In this document: one piece after another, positions 6,861-14,628 of the stretch
How the letters are laid out: each line of letters opens with the position of its first letter
Numbering within the stretch: position 1 is the stretch's first letter
Origin: an uncultured Spirochaetales bacterium
Lineage (GTDB): Bacteria > Spirochaetota > Spirochaetia > Treponematales > Treponemataceae
DNA: 16,952 nt
Direction: 5' to 3'
Assembly (NCBI GenBank): GCA_946061495.1
Contig: CAMGSV010000031.1
Coordinates: 1-16,952, forward strand
The notes under the pieces: model-generated
Told to the model about the DNA's origin: nothing
Database searches by the model: none
What the model saw: only the letters and a program-made list of their open reading frames with translations
Translations under genes and position numbers: made by a program

Positions 6861-6983
6861 ATGAAGGTAAGGGATGAAGGATGGTTAGTCAAATTCCTTT
6901 GGGCGATTCTTTCAAAATGATAGGGGATGCCCTTCCCTCACGTTATAGCAATTTCTGATTATCTTCAAGGTGGTTTTGCAAGA

Positions 6984-7868
6984 ATGAAAAAGGTCCTTGT
7001 CTCCCTCATCATAGTGCTGCTCTTTGCTGGAGCGGTGTTCTATTTCGGCTGGGTGCAGTTTGAGGTTCCTGTGGGAAGCTATGGGGTGATGCTTTCCAAG
7101 ACCAGCGGACTCCATCCCGATCCCATTGTGGCGGGAAAATTCCTGTGGCGGTGGGAGCGGCTTTTGCCCACCAATACCCAGCTGCGGATTTTCTCGCTGG
7201 ACCCCATCACCGTAACGGATACCTTCAGCTCCACCCTGCCCTCCGCCCAGCTATACAGCACGAGGCTTGAGGGGGAGCCGGACTTCTCCTACTCCGTCAC
7301 TGTCAGCGCCACCGCAAGGGTGAGGGAGGAGGCGCTTCTGGAGCTGGTGGTGAAGAACAATCTGCAGGACCAAGCGGCACTGGAGAAGCTGGTGCGTGAC
7401 CAGCTCCATCAGTTCAACATCGCGGCCACCAACTACCTGCTGGAGCAGACCCAGCATGACACCACCGGTCTCAAGATCCAGACTATCACCACCCAGGAGC
7501 TTGTGGAAAACACTCCAGTGGCGCAGGAGAATCCCTGGCTGGAAATCACCTCCTCCGAGGTGTCCGATGTGCGGGTGCCCGATGCAAGCCTGTATTTGGC
7601 GGCAAAGAATGCCTACCTCAATAGCATTGTGGAGGGCACTGGCGGACAGGAAATAACCGAGAGCAACCACTTCTCCGCCCTCGTGAACCTTGGCGAGATA
7701 CTCACCAAGTATCCCGCCCTGTCGGAGTACATGATTTCAGGCGACGTGGCGGCCACCCTGGAGCTGCTTTCCAACAGCAAGGCCACGCTGGGGACCACCG
7801 CTGCGGAGGCCTCCCATCAGGAAGCGGCAGAAGCTTCACCTGCCGCCGAAAACCTTGTAGAGCGCTAG
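6984..7868 (+). CDS. Membrane-anchored SPFH/band-7-like protein
   Basis: A 294-residue protein with a basic start, one N-terminal membrane anchor (about residues 4-22) and then a region resembling the start of an SPFH/prohibitin domain, including VPVGSYGVMLSKTSG and FLWRWERLLP. The middle is helical and charged, and the C-terminus ends in an Ala/Glu-rich tail. SPFH proteins form membrane-associated oligomeric scaffolds; a similar role is an inference from weak resemblance. This is the only plus-strand gene seen here. The ATG at 6984 has AGGTGG 10 bp upstream. An in-frame ATG at 6927 would place a polar extension before the anchor and has no suitable ribosome-binding site. It converges with trpS. 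Confidence 0.82.
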   Translation: MKKVLVSLIIVLLFAGAVFYFGWVQFEVPVGSYGVMLSKTSGLHPDPIVAGKFLWRWERLLPTNTQLRIFSLDPITVTDTFSSTLPSAQLYSTRLEGEPDFSYSVTVSATARVREEALLELVVKNNLQDQAALEKLVRDQLHQFNIAATNYLLEQTQHDTTGLKIQTITTQELVENTPVAQENPWLEITSSEVSDVRVPDASLYLAAKNAYLNSIVEGTGGQEITESNHFSALVNLGEILTKYPALSEYMISGDVAATLELLSNSKATLGTTAAEASHQEAAEASPAAENLVER

Positions 7869-7878
7869 GAAATTCCGC

Positions 7879-7917
7879 AAAAAAAATCCTGCTTCGGCAC
7901 ATGGCGTCGAGCAGGAT
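7879..7917 (-). terminator. Intrinsic terminator of the metG-femX-trpS unit
   Basis: On the minus strand ATCCTGCT and AGCAGGAT form a perfect 8-bp stem (7886-7917) with a 16-nt loop, followed by a run of T. It begins 10 bp after the trpS stop. On the plus strand the hairpin has no T tract, although it might still slow read-through from the convergent gene. Confidence 0.92.
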
Positions 7918-7926
7918 CATCTGCAA

Positions 7927-9027
7927 CTAGATCTCCATGTTCATCACTGACCGAACCTCCCGCAGGGTGGCCTGAGCCATGGCCTGGGCGGCCTCCACTC
8001 CATCCAGCAATACTTGGCGGATGGAGTCGTTTTCCTTCTCCAGCTGGGCCCGCTTGGCACGGATGGGCCGCAGGGTCTCGTTCAAGGACTCGGTCAAAAG
8101 CTTCTTCAGGGCACCGCCGCCACCGTCCCCGATGCGCTGGGCAATGGTCTGGGGCTCCTCACCGGTACACAGGGAGATGATCATCAGCAGGTTTGCCACC
8201 TCCGGCCGGTTCTCCGGGTCGTAGGTAATGTTCCTGTCGGCATCGGTCTTGGCCTTCTTGATGAGGGCTGCCGTCTCGTCCTCGGTGGCGGAGAGCATGA
8301 TGGCGTTGCCGCGACTCTTGCTCATCTTCTGGCTGCCGTCCAGGCCCAATATGCTGGGCGTCTTACTCAGCAGAGCCTGGGGCTCCGGGAAGACGGGCTT
8401 CTTGGGAGAGAACTTCTCGTTGAAGCGGCGGGCGATGGTTCGTGTCATCTCAAGGTGGGGCAGCTGGTCCTTGCCCACCGGCACCACCGTGGCCTTGCAG
8501 AAGAGAATGTCGCAGGCTTGATGGACAGGATAGGTGTACATGCCAGCATTGACGCTCTTGATGCCCGCCGCCTGAATCTCCTCCTTTACCGTGGGGTTGC
8601 GTCCCAGCTCCGCATTGGAGATGAGTGTCAGGAAAGGCAGCATCAGCTGGTTGGCCTCAGGCACATAGCTGTGGGGATAGATTATGACATCCTTGCTGGG
8701 CTGGATACCGCAAGCCAGATAGTCGATTACCAATTGCTTCGTGTTCTGAGAAATCTCGCTGAAGGCGTCGTGGTCGGTGAGGACCTGATAGTCTGCAATG
8801 AGGATGGTGGTGGGAACCCCCATCTGGGACAGGCGGACGCGATTCTGCAGGGAGCCGAAGTAATGGCCGATATGGAGGCGGCCGGTGGGGCGGTCTCCTG
8901 TCAGCACCCGGAATTTCTGGGGATTGGCGGCAATCTCCGCCTCCAGCTTTTTGCTCCGCTCCAGGGCTACCTCGTAGGTGCTGCTGGTAGCGGCCACCTC
9001 GGTGTCTTTTGTCTCTTCTAGGCTCAT
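7927..9027 (-). CDS. trpS: Tryptophan--tRNA ligase
   Basis: A class I aminoacyl-tRNA synthetase that charges tRNA-Trp, 366 residues, cytoplasmic. The Rossmann-fold signature is GDRPTGRLHIGHYFG (HIGH at residues 52-55) and the second ATP motif is KMSKS at 234-238; ADYQVLTDH and the Trp-binding region with GMYTYPVHQACD are also clear. An N-terminal extension of about 40 polar residues precedes the usual start of the fold. The ATG at 9027 has a strong GGAGG 4 bp upstream, which supports keeping the extension. It is the last gene of the metG-femX-trpS group and is followed at once by an intrinsic terminator. Confidence 0.97.
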   Translation of the reverse strand: MSLEETKDTEVAATSSTYEVALERSKKLEAEIAANPQKFRVLTGDRPTGRLHIGHYFGSLQNRVRLSQMGVPTTILIADYQVLTDHDAFSEISQNTKQLVIDYLACGIQPSKDVIIYPHSYVPEANQLMLPFLTLISNAELGRNPTVKEEIQAAGIKSVNAGMYTYPVHQACDILFCKATVVPVGKDQLPHLEMTRTIARRFNEKFSPKKPVFPEPQALLSKTPSILGLDGSQKMSKSRGNAIMLSATEDETAALIKKAKTDADRNITYDPENRPEVANLLMIISLCTGEEPQTIAQRIGDGGGGALKKLLTESLNETLRPIRAKRAQLEKENDSIRQVLLDGVEAAQAMAQATLREVRSVMNMEI

Positions 9028-9069
9028 AACTCCTCCATTGTGGATATTTTGTAGTGTCTAAAAATTGAA

Positions 9070-10191
9070 TCAGCGGCCGGCCAAAAGCTTCTTGACCCGC
9101 TTGTACCAAAAGTTTCTCAGTCGCTCCCCCAGCACATAGAACCGGTAGAGGGGACTCAGGGGAATGTCCACACTTCCCGGCCGATGGACATTCTGACCCC
9201 CGAACCCTGTCTTGAACCGGTACAGGCCATGCATGGGATGGCCCGGATCGTCGGTGGGGGGGATGCCGTACATGTCATAGACCTGGCATCCTGCCGCCTT
9301 GGCGTCCTGCATGGCATGCCACTGCAGGAGATAGGCCGGCATCAAATTCCGGTGATTGTTGGAGGAGGCACCATACAGGTACACTGCCTCCCCTCCGGCA
9401 AACAGGGTGATGATGGCCGCCAGGGGCTCGTCCTGGTAGGAGGCCACATACAGATCCACCCTGGCATCTGTTGGGCAGGATGCTTGCGATCGCCGCAGCA
9501 GGTCCTGATAGTAGCCTTTGTGGTGGATGGCAATGCCGTCGCGACGGGAGGTGGTCTCGTAGAGGCTGTAGAAGGCATCGATGGCCTCCGCACCACAGCG
9601 ACGCACCTCCACCCCCTTCTTCTCCGCCAAACGGATATTGTAGCGCCACTTGCTTTTCATCCGTGCCAGGATTTCCTCTGGCTGTGGGGTGAGATCCACC
9701 AACACCGTGTCCGGCGGCTGAATGTTGTCGGGAGCCAGCTTGCAGGAAATTGTCTGGCGGTAGGTCTGCCGCTCCTCCAGTGAAAGAAGATCCACCGGAA
9801 CATCAAACCGAATGCAGATGGTCCTTTTATCCAGAAAAACCTTGAGATTGTCTGAAAAATCAGACAGAAAGCGGCCGTACACCATTGCATCCGCCAGAAT
9901 CTCAGGGCTATTCCCCAGCTCCACCCCCATAGGAACGTAGGCCAAGGAAAATTCCCCCACCAACGGCAGGGAAAAGCTTCTGGCGAGGATGGAGCAGCTG
10001 AATCCCAGCTCCTCCGCCCCGTTCCAGCCTTCAAGATACTGGCGGGGATTGTATGTGCCGTAGACACGGATTGCCTTCCATCCCTGGGCCTCCTTGAAGG
10101 AAGCCCAAAAATCGCTTTGCAGGAAATGGGAGGGAGCATGCCCCAGCAAGGAGGCTGGAATCTGATCCTTCCCGGCAAGAAAAAGCTCCAT
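9070..10191 (-). CDS. FemAB-family aminoacyltransferase (peptidoglycan bridge)
   Basis: A 373-residue member of the FemABX family, built of two GNAT-like lobes. Such enzymes transfer amino acids from aminoacyl-tRNA to the peptide stem of a peptidoglycan precursor on the cytoplasmic side. Recognisable landmarks are MKSKWRYNIRLAEKKGVEV (about residues 178-196), VYLYGASSNNHR near 270-281, and the C-terminal YDMYGIPP...YRFKTGFGG (305-332). The ATG at 10191 lies 5 bp after the metG stop with only a distant GAGG, so translation is probably coupled to metG. The flanking tRNA-synthetase genes fit its substrate class. The amino acid it transfers cannot be read from sequence. Confidence 0.9.
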   Translation of the reverse strand: MELFLAGKDQIPASLLGHAPSHFLQSDFWASFKEAQGWKAIRVYGTYNPRQYLEGWNGAEELGFSCSILARSFSLPLVGEFSLAYVPMGVELGNSPEILADAMVYGRFLSDFSDNLKVFLDKRTICIRFDVPVDLLSLEERQTYRQTISCKLAPDNIQPPDTVLVDLTPQPEEILARMKSKWRYNIRLAEKKGVEVRRCGAEAIDAFYSLYETTSRRDGIAIHHKGYYQDLLRRSQASCPTDARVDLYVASYQDEPLAAIITLFAGGEAVYLYGASSNNHRNLMPAYLLQWHAMQDAKAAGCQVYDMYGIPPTDDPGHPMHGLYRFKTGFGGQNVHRPGSVDIPLSPLYRFYVLGERLRNFWYKRVKKLLAGR

Positions 10192-10196
10192 GGGAA

Positions 10197-12533
10197 TTAG
10201 TGGACCTCGCCGTTGACGGTAAACTGGGTGGTGATGGCCGTTCCGTCAGCCATCAGGGGAATGCCGCCGATGGTGACTGTCCTGTCCACCACCGCAATGT
10301 CCACCGCAAAGAAGGTGTCCGCATCAATCTCGGCAGGCTTCTGGAAATCCGGGTCAGCCCCCTCCAGCACCACTGGAGTTCCTGGCTTTGCCCAGCCACA
10401 GTCCAGCACCTCCACGCACTCCTTGCCGCTGTCGTCAGTGTAGTCGGCGGCCAGAAGCATTCCCCGGCTCTCGATTCCACGCATTTTGCGGGGCTTCAGG
10501 TTGTGGGCGATGACGACCGTCTTGCCCAGAAGCTGCTCCGGGGTAAGGTATGGCACCAGGCCGGAAAGGATCACCCGTTCTACTCCAGATCCGTCATCGA
10601 GGGTTTCCACGTAGAGCTTGTCGGCGTCGGGATGGCGCTCCACTTTCTGGATGCGGGCGGTTTTCAGTGCGATGTGCTGGTTGAAATGGGCTACCGGATC
10701 CGCTGCCTTTTCAGGCTCCTTGGGAGCGGCTTTCTTTGAGGGTGCCTTGGAGTCCGCCGGCTTCTTGCCATCCTTCTTCTCGCCCGCCGCCCGCTGAGCC
10801 TGGCTTCCGGCATACCGCTGGCGGTACCCTTCGATGGTCTTGTCGTCCATGGTCCTGAAATAGATTTCCGGAGTCTGCACCGTCTCCAGTCCCTGACAGA
10901 CACCAAGGTCGCTCCAGGAGAGGCTTCCCTCCTTGGCGGGCCGGTGGCTCAGGGAATTGGACAGCTCCTTGCCGAAATAGGACATGACCTTCTCGGTAAA
11001 CTGGGGCATATAGGGATGGGCCAGAATCATCAGGTCCTTGATGATGTAGCACAGGTTCATGATGAGTGATGCGGCCTTTTCAGGTGCCTCGGTACGGGTC
11101 TTCCAGGGCTCTCCGTCCTGAAAGGCCTTGTTGGCGATGGAGGACAGGGCAAACAGCTCCCGGAAGGCATCCTTCAGCTCAGCCCACTCCAGAAGCTCGG
11201 TGATGCGCTGCTGGCCGGCCTTCACCTGCTGCCAAAGCTCCTGGTCCACAGTGCCCTGGGGAATCCTTCCGTCATAGTAGCGGGACACAAAGGTCAGGGT
11301 TCTGTTCACCAGATTGCCCAGGTTGCCGATGAGCTCGCCGTTGTACTTCTCCTGGAAGTCCTTCCAGATAAACTGGGTGTCGGACTTCTCCGGCCGGTTG
11401 TAGAAGATGTAGAATCGCCAGGCGTCTGCGGGAATGCCGGACTCCTTGGCGTCAGTGCCGAACACACCAATGCCCTTGGACTTGGAGAATTTGCCTGACT
11501 CGTAGTTCAGGTACTCGCTGCTAGACATATGGTGCAGCTTTGTCCAGTCCCGGCCGGAACCGATAAGTGTCGAGGGGAAGATGACGGTGTGGAAGGGAAT
11601 GTTGTCCTTTCCGATGAACTGAAACAGCTCCACCGGAGGTTTTCCCTCGGCCTCCTGGGACTCCTGGGGCAGCCACCAGGACTTCCAGTCAAAGGAGGCC
11701 TTTCCCTCGGCAGCCAGCTTGTTTGCCAACGCCTTGGTGATGGAGATGTAGCCGATGGGCGCATCGAACCAGACGTAGAACACCTTGTCCTCAAAGCCGG
11801 CCTTGGGGACGGGGATTCCCCACTTCAGGTCACGGGTGATGGCCCGCTCATGGAGTCCGTCACGAATCCATGAGCGGGTCATCTGCACCGCATTCTTGGC
11901 CCAACGCCCCTCCTTGCTGGCCCGCTCCATCCAAGGACCGTATTCCTTCTGGATGGCCGGCAGGTCGATGTAGAGGTGGCGGGTCTCCTTGATGACTGGT
12001 GTGGCTCCACAGGTGGAGCAGCGGGGAGATTTCAGCTCCACCGGCTCCAAAAGCTTGCCGCAGCTCTCGCACTGGTCGCCACGGGCATCCTCATAGCCGC
12101 AGTGGGGACAGGTTCCCCGCACGAACCGGTCCGCCAGGAAGCGCTGGCAGTCGGGACAATAGGGCTGCTGGATGGAATTCTCCTTGATGAAGCCCCGCTG
12201 GTCCAGGTCCAGGAAGAGCTGCTGGACGATTTCGGTCTGCTCAGGGGCAGAGGTTCGTCCGAAGTAGTCGAAGTTGATGCCGAACCACTGGTAAATCTCG
12301 GCGTGGATGGCGTGGTAGTAGTCGCACAGCTCCCGGGGGCTCTTCTTTTCCTCCAGAGCCCGTGTCTCGGTGGCGGTACCATACTCATCGGTACCACAAA
12401 CATACATGGTATCGTAGCCACGGCTGCGACAGAAGCGGGCAAAAACATCTGCTGACAAAACCTGTATCAAGTTGCCCAAGTGGGGAACATTGTTTACATA
12501 GGGCAAGGCGGAAGTGATTAATCGTCTGTTCAT
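10197..12533 (-). CDS. metG: Methionine--tRNA ligase with C-terminal tRNA-binding domain
   Basis: Charges initiator and elongator tRNA-Met. The 778-residue protein starts MNRRLITSALPYVNN; the HIGH-equivalent is PHLGN (His18), the KMSKS-equivalent FSKSK (about 348-352), and the zinc knuckles carry four CxxC pairs (Cys126/129, 142/145, 155/158, 172/175). A Lys/Ala-rich linker (about 575-615) leads to an EMAP/Trbp111-type tRNA-binding domain from about residue 617, with HPDADKLYVE and LKPRKMRGIESRGM. The open frame runs upstream to 12647, but those 38 codons have no family character. No good ribosome-binding site precedes the ATG; a TATAAT lies 13 bp upstream and a better promoter further up. 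First gene of the metG-femX-trpS operon. Confidence 0.96.
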   Translation of the reverse strand: MNRRLITSALPYVNNVPHLGNLIQVLSADVFARFCRSRGYDTMYVCGTDEYGTATETRALEEKKSPRELCDYYHAIHAEIYQWFGINFDYFGRTSAPEQTEIVQQLFLDLDQRGFIKENSIQQPYCPDCQRFLADRFVRGTCPHCGYEDARGDQCESCGKLLEPVELKSPRCSTCGATPVIKETRHLYIDLPAIQKEYGPWMERASKEGRWAKNAVQMTRSWIRDGLHERAITRDLKWGIPVPKAGFEDKVFYVWFDAPIGYISITKALANKLAAEGKASFDWKSWWLPQESQEAEGKPPVELFQFIGKDNIPFHTVIFPSTLIGSGRDWTKLHHMSSSEYLNYESGKFSKSKGIGVFGTDAKESGIPADAWRFYIFYNRPEKSDTQFIWKDFQEKYNGELIGNLGNLVNRTLTFVSRYYDGRIPQGTVDQELWQQVKAGQQRITELLEWAELKDAFRELFALSSIANKAFQDGEPWKTRTEAPEKAASLIMNLCYIIKDLMILAHPYMPQFTEKVMSYFGKELSNSLSHRPAKEGSLSWSDLGVCQGLETVQTPEIYFRTMDDKTIEGYRQRYAGSQAQRAAGEKKDGKKPADSKAPSKKAAPKEPEKAADPVAHFNQHIALKTARIQKVERHPDADKLYVETLDDGSGVERVILSGLVPYLTPEQLLGKTVVIAHNLKPRKMRGIESRGMLLAADYTDDSGKECVEVLDCGWAKPGTPVVLEGADPDFQKPAEIDADTFFAVDIAVVDRTVTIGGIPLMADGTAITTQFTVNGEVH

Positions 12534-12546
12534 TATAACACCATAA

Positions 12547-12575
12547 ATTATATAGAAATACAGGTGATCTCCAAA
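12547..12575 (-). promoter_or_regulatory. Candidate proximal metG promoter (P2)
   Basis: A perfect TATAAT on the minus strand (12547-12552) ends 13 bp before the metG ATG and would give a leader of about 6 nt. The -35 region is poor (TTTGGA at 12570-12575 or TTGGAG at 12569-12574, three of six matches each). Confidence 0.35.
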
Positions 12576-12603
12576 GCATCGCCTCGAGAGATACCACTGC
12601 ATA

Positions 12604-12632
12604 ATTCTATATGGTTGCATGACTTTAGTCAA
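12604..12632 (-). promoter_or_regulatory. Distal metG operon promoter (P1)
   Basis: TTGACT (12627-12632), a 17-bp spacer and TAGAAT (12604-12609) on the minus strand make a good sigma-70-type promoter. The start would fall near 12597, giving a leader of about 64 nt. The -35 sits in a dyad: TGACT-AA-AGTCA flanked by GGTTG and CAACC (12613-12634), a possible operator. Confidence 0.65.
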
Positions 12633-12645
12633 CCAAAGGAGGGTC

Positions 12646-12669
12646 AAGGGACTGCGCGCACTGTCCCTT
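12646..12669 (-). terminator. Hairpin after the Rnf/GH57-like operon, possible terminator
   Basis: AAGGGAC and GTCCCTT form a perfect 7-bp stem with a 10-nt GC-rich loop, about 30 bp after the GH57-like gene's stop. No T tract follows on either strand, so if it terminates it is not a classical intrinsic terminator. Confidence 0.35.
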
Positions 12670-12699
12670 CATCAGGAAGAGGAATCGTTGACAAGGAGT

Positions 12700-14619
12700 T
12701 TATCTCAGCCTCTTGGCGGGCTTTCGGGGCATGACGGTAAAGCTGATGTTCTTCTCCACCTCACGCTGGGGGGGAATATCCACCTGCCAGCACAGGCTCA
12801 CCGCCAGGCTGCCGGACTGGGCCCGCATCTTCAAGGTGGCCTGCTCGTTCAGCACAAAGACAAAGGAGAGATCCTGGTCGGAGAAACGGATCTGGGACAC
12901 AGCACGTCCCTTGTCCTGAGGAAGCTGGCTGTGGAACACCTGCAGCTCCTCCTGCTGGCCGCAAATCAGCTCCGTGTCCAGACTGTCAGTGCCGGCTGCC
13001 TCCAGCTGAAGGTGTGACTCCACCGCAAATACCTGGCGGAGGGGCTGATCGCTCTCGTTCTTGATGATGTACTGCACCAAAATACCGTCGGGAGAGACCA
13101 CATAGTTCTTCTTGAGACTCACCGGCAGGCGGAATGACCCCACAGTTCCCCTGGCCAGCAGCTGGATGTCACGGCGCTTTCCGTCAAAGGACCGCTCCTT
13201 GTACAGCTGGCGGGAAAATTCTTCGTTGCGGGGAGCTGCGCAGTCCTCCAGAAAATAATCGAGAAACAAGCCAGCTCCATTGTCACCGTTTCCCGCATAA
13301 TTCCTCGATGTCTGGAATACATCGAATTCGAAAATGGATCCACCACGTCGCTGGATGTAGGCGTTGAAGGGCTGGAACTGGCAGATATACTCACGGATAC
13401 CGTCTGCATCATAATCATAGGAGGTGACGGAGTCGAAGAAACCGGAGCACTCACGGGAAACCTTCTCCGCCTGCAGCAGGCTGCGGTAGACATGGTTCTG
13501 GGAGATACGGCTTGATTCAGTGGCGGCCAGCTGGTAGGCTTCTCCAGCCTGGGCTTCCAGCAAAAGGTCCCGGACAATCTTACGCCGGTTCTTGTCTCCC
13601 CTGCTTTGGCTGGTGAGAATGCTCAAATGCAGCATCTTCGAGTAAAGCAGATAGGTTCCTGTATCCTGCAGCAGGTAGTCATAGGGATTAAAAATCACCG
13701 GTGTCCTTGTGACGGCTGCAGGGCAATCTTCAGAATCCGAAACTCGCTTGGCAGGACTTCCTGCAGGGAAGAGAATACCGGCGGGAATATAGGTCCGCTG
13801 GAAATGCTGGGTGTCCTTCACATATCGTGAGGGCAAGGTCCATTGGAAGGTCTGTCTGATCTGCTGTTGGCCAATGATGGTGTCCAGCTCCTGCAGCCAC
13901 TGTGACTCCAGCAGATGATTCATTTGGGTCAGATCAAGGCTGTAGCAGACAACAGGATTCTCGGCGTCAGAGCAGGCTGCTGAAACCTGGCCTTCCAGCT
14001 GGGCAAGGTATTCCTTGGGGGGGATAACATCTTCTGTCATGGAGAACGGCAGAAGCTGCTGGTTCTGGCCCAACACATAGAGAATCTTCCCCTGCTCCTG
14101 GACAATATAGGGCAGGAAGGACTTCTTGTCTTGGGGGATGAGCCGGGCATCCATCATCACGTAGTCCATGGAGCAGGTCTTGAGACTGGAGACAAGGCTG
14201 GGATCCCAGGCATTGTTAGGAATCACCATGCCTCGGGGACGCTTTCCCGTGTGACGGCGCAGGGCTGTAGTGAACAGCTCTATCTGCCCCACCCGATCCG
14301 CCGGGAGGATTGTAGGCAGCAGGGGGTTGTAGTAGGCCCCGCCCAGAATCTCCACCTGTTTCCTCCCCGCCAGCTCCGAGAGCACCAGCAGGAATTCACG
14401 GTGGTGGCGGGCGAACCAGTCCAAGTGGCGGCCAGAGATGGAAACGGAGATTCGGCAGGATGGATGGGCATAGATGAACTGAAGCAGCTTGTAATATTCA
14501 TGGTACTGGGAGTCGAAGACACCGTCCAGAGCCTGTTGATACCCCACCGACGGATTCAGACGAGAATAGAGATCCATGTAATTACAATTTACTTCAAGAC
14601 AGAGATGAATTGTCCCCAT
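12700..14619 (-). CDS. GH57/DUF1926-type protein, probably catalytically inactive
   Basis: A 639-residue protein with the layout of GH57 4-alpha-glucanotransferases: an N-terminal barrel, then a helical section, then a beta-rich C-terminal domain (about 420-639). The segment VEILGGAYYNPLLPTILPAD (89-108) is a clear GH57 block. The next block, usually ending in ERVWEP with the catalytic Glu, reads NNAWDP (135-140), so the nucleophile is Asn135. The N-terminal HNHQP-type motif is also lost (LEVNCN at 8-13), and the acid/base region reads CYSLDLTQ. Amylolytic activity is therefore doubtful; a binding or regulatory role is possible. The ATG at 14619 is 9 bp after the rnfB stop, so it is probably the last gene of the Rnf-like operon. 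Confidence 0.8.
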   Translation of the reverse strand: MGTIHLCLEVNCNYMDLYSRLNPSVGYQQALDGVFDSQYHEYYKLLQFIYAHPSCRISVSISGRHLDWFARHHREFLLVLSELAGRKQVEILGGAYYNPLLPTILPADRVGQIELFTTALRRHTGKRPRGMVIPNNAWDPSLVSSLKTCSMDYVMMDARLIPQDKKSFLPYIVQEQGKILYVLGQNQQLLPFSMTEDVIPPKEYLAQLEGQVSAACSDAENPVVCYSLDLTQMNHLLESQWLQELDTIIGQQQIRQTFQWTLPSRYVKDTQHFQRTYIPAGILFPAGSPAKRVSDSEDCPAAVTRTPVIFNPYDYLLQDTGTYLLYSKMLHLSILTSQSRGDKNRRKIVRDLLLEAQAGEAYQLAATESSRISQNHVYRSLLQAEKVSRECSGFFDSVTSYDYDADGIREYICQFQPFNAYIQRRGGSIFEFDVFQTSRNYAGNGDNGAGLFLDYFLEDCAAPRNEEFSRQLYKERSFDGKRRDIQLLARGTVGSFRLPVSLKKNYVVSPDGILVQYIIKNESDQPLRQVFAVESHLQLEAAGTDSLDTELICGQQEELQVFHSQLPQDKGRAVSQIRFSDQDLSFVFVLNEQATLKMRAQSGSLAVSLCWQVDIPPQREVEKNISFTVMPRKPAKRLR

Positions 14620-14628
14620 TACCCCATG

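Noticed and set aside
6927..6983. Upstream ATG for the SPFH-like gene
   Set aside because: No ribosome-binding site at suitable spacing, and it adds 19 polar or mixed residues before the natural membrane anchor start MKKVLVS.
8014..9021. Plus-strand open frame of 335 codons
   Set aside because: It lies wholly over trpS, which has intact HIGH and KMSKS motifs; the plus-strand product shows no recognisable domain.
12534..12647. 38-codon N-terminal extension of metG
   Set aside because: The family starts at MNRRLITSALPYVNN; the extension covers the P1 promoter and has no conserved character.
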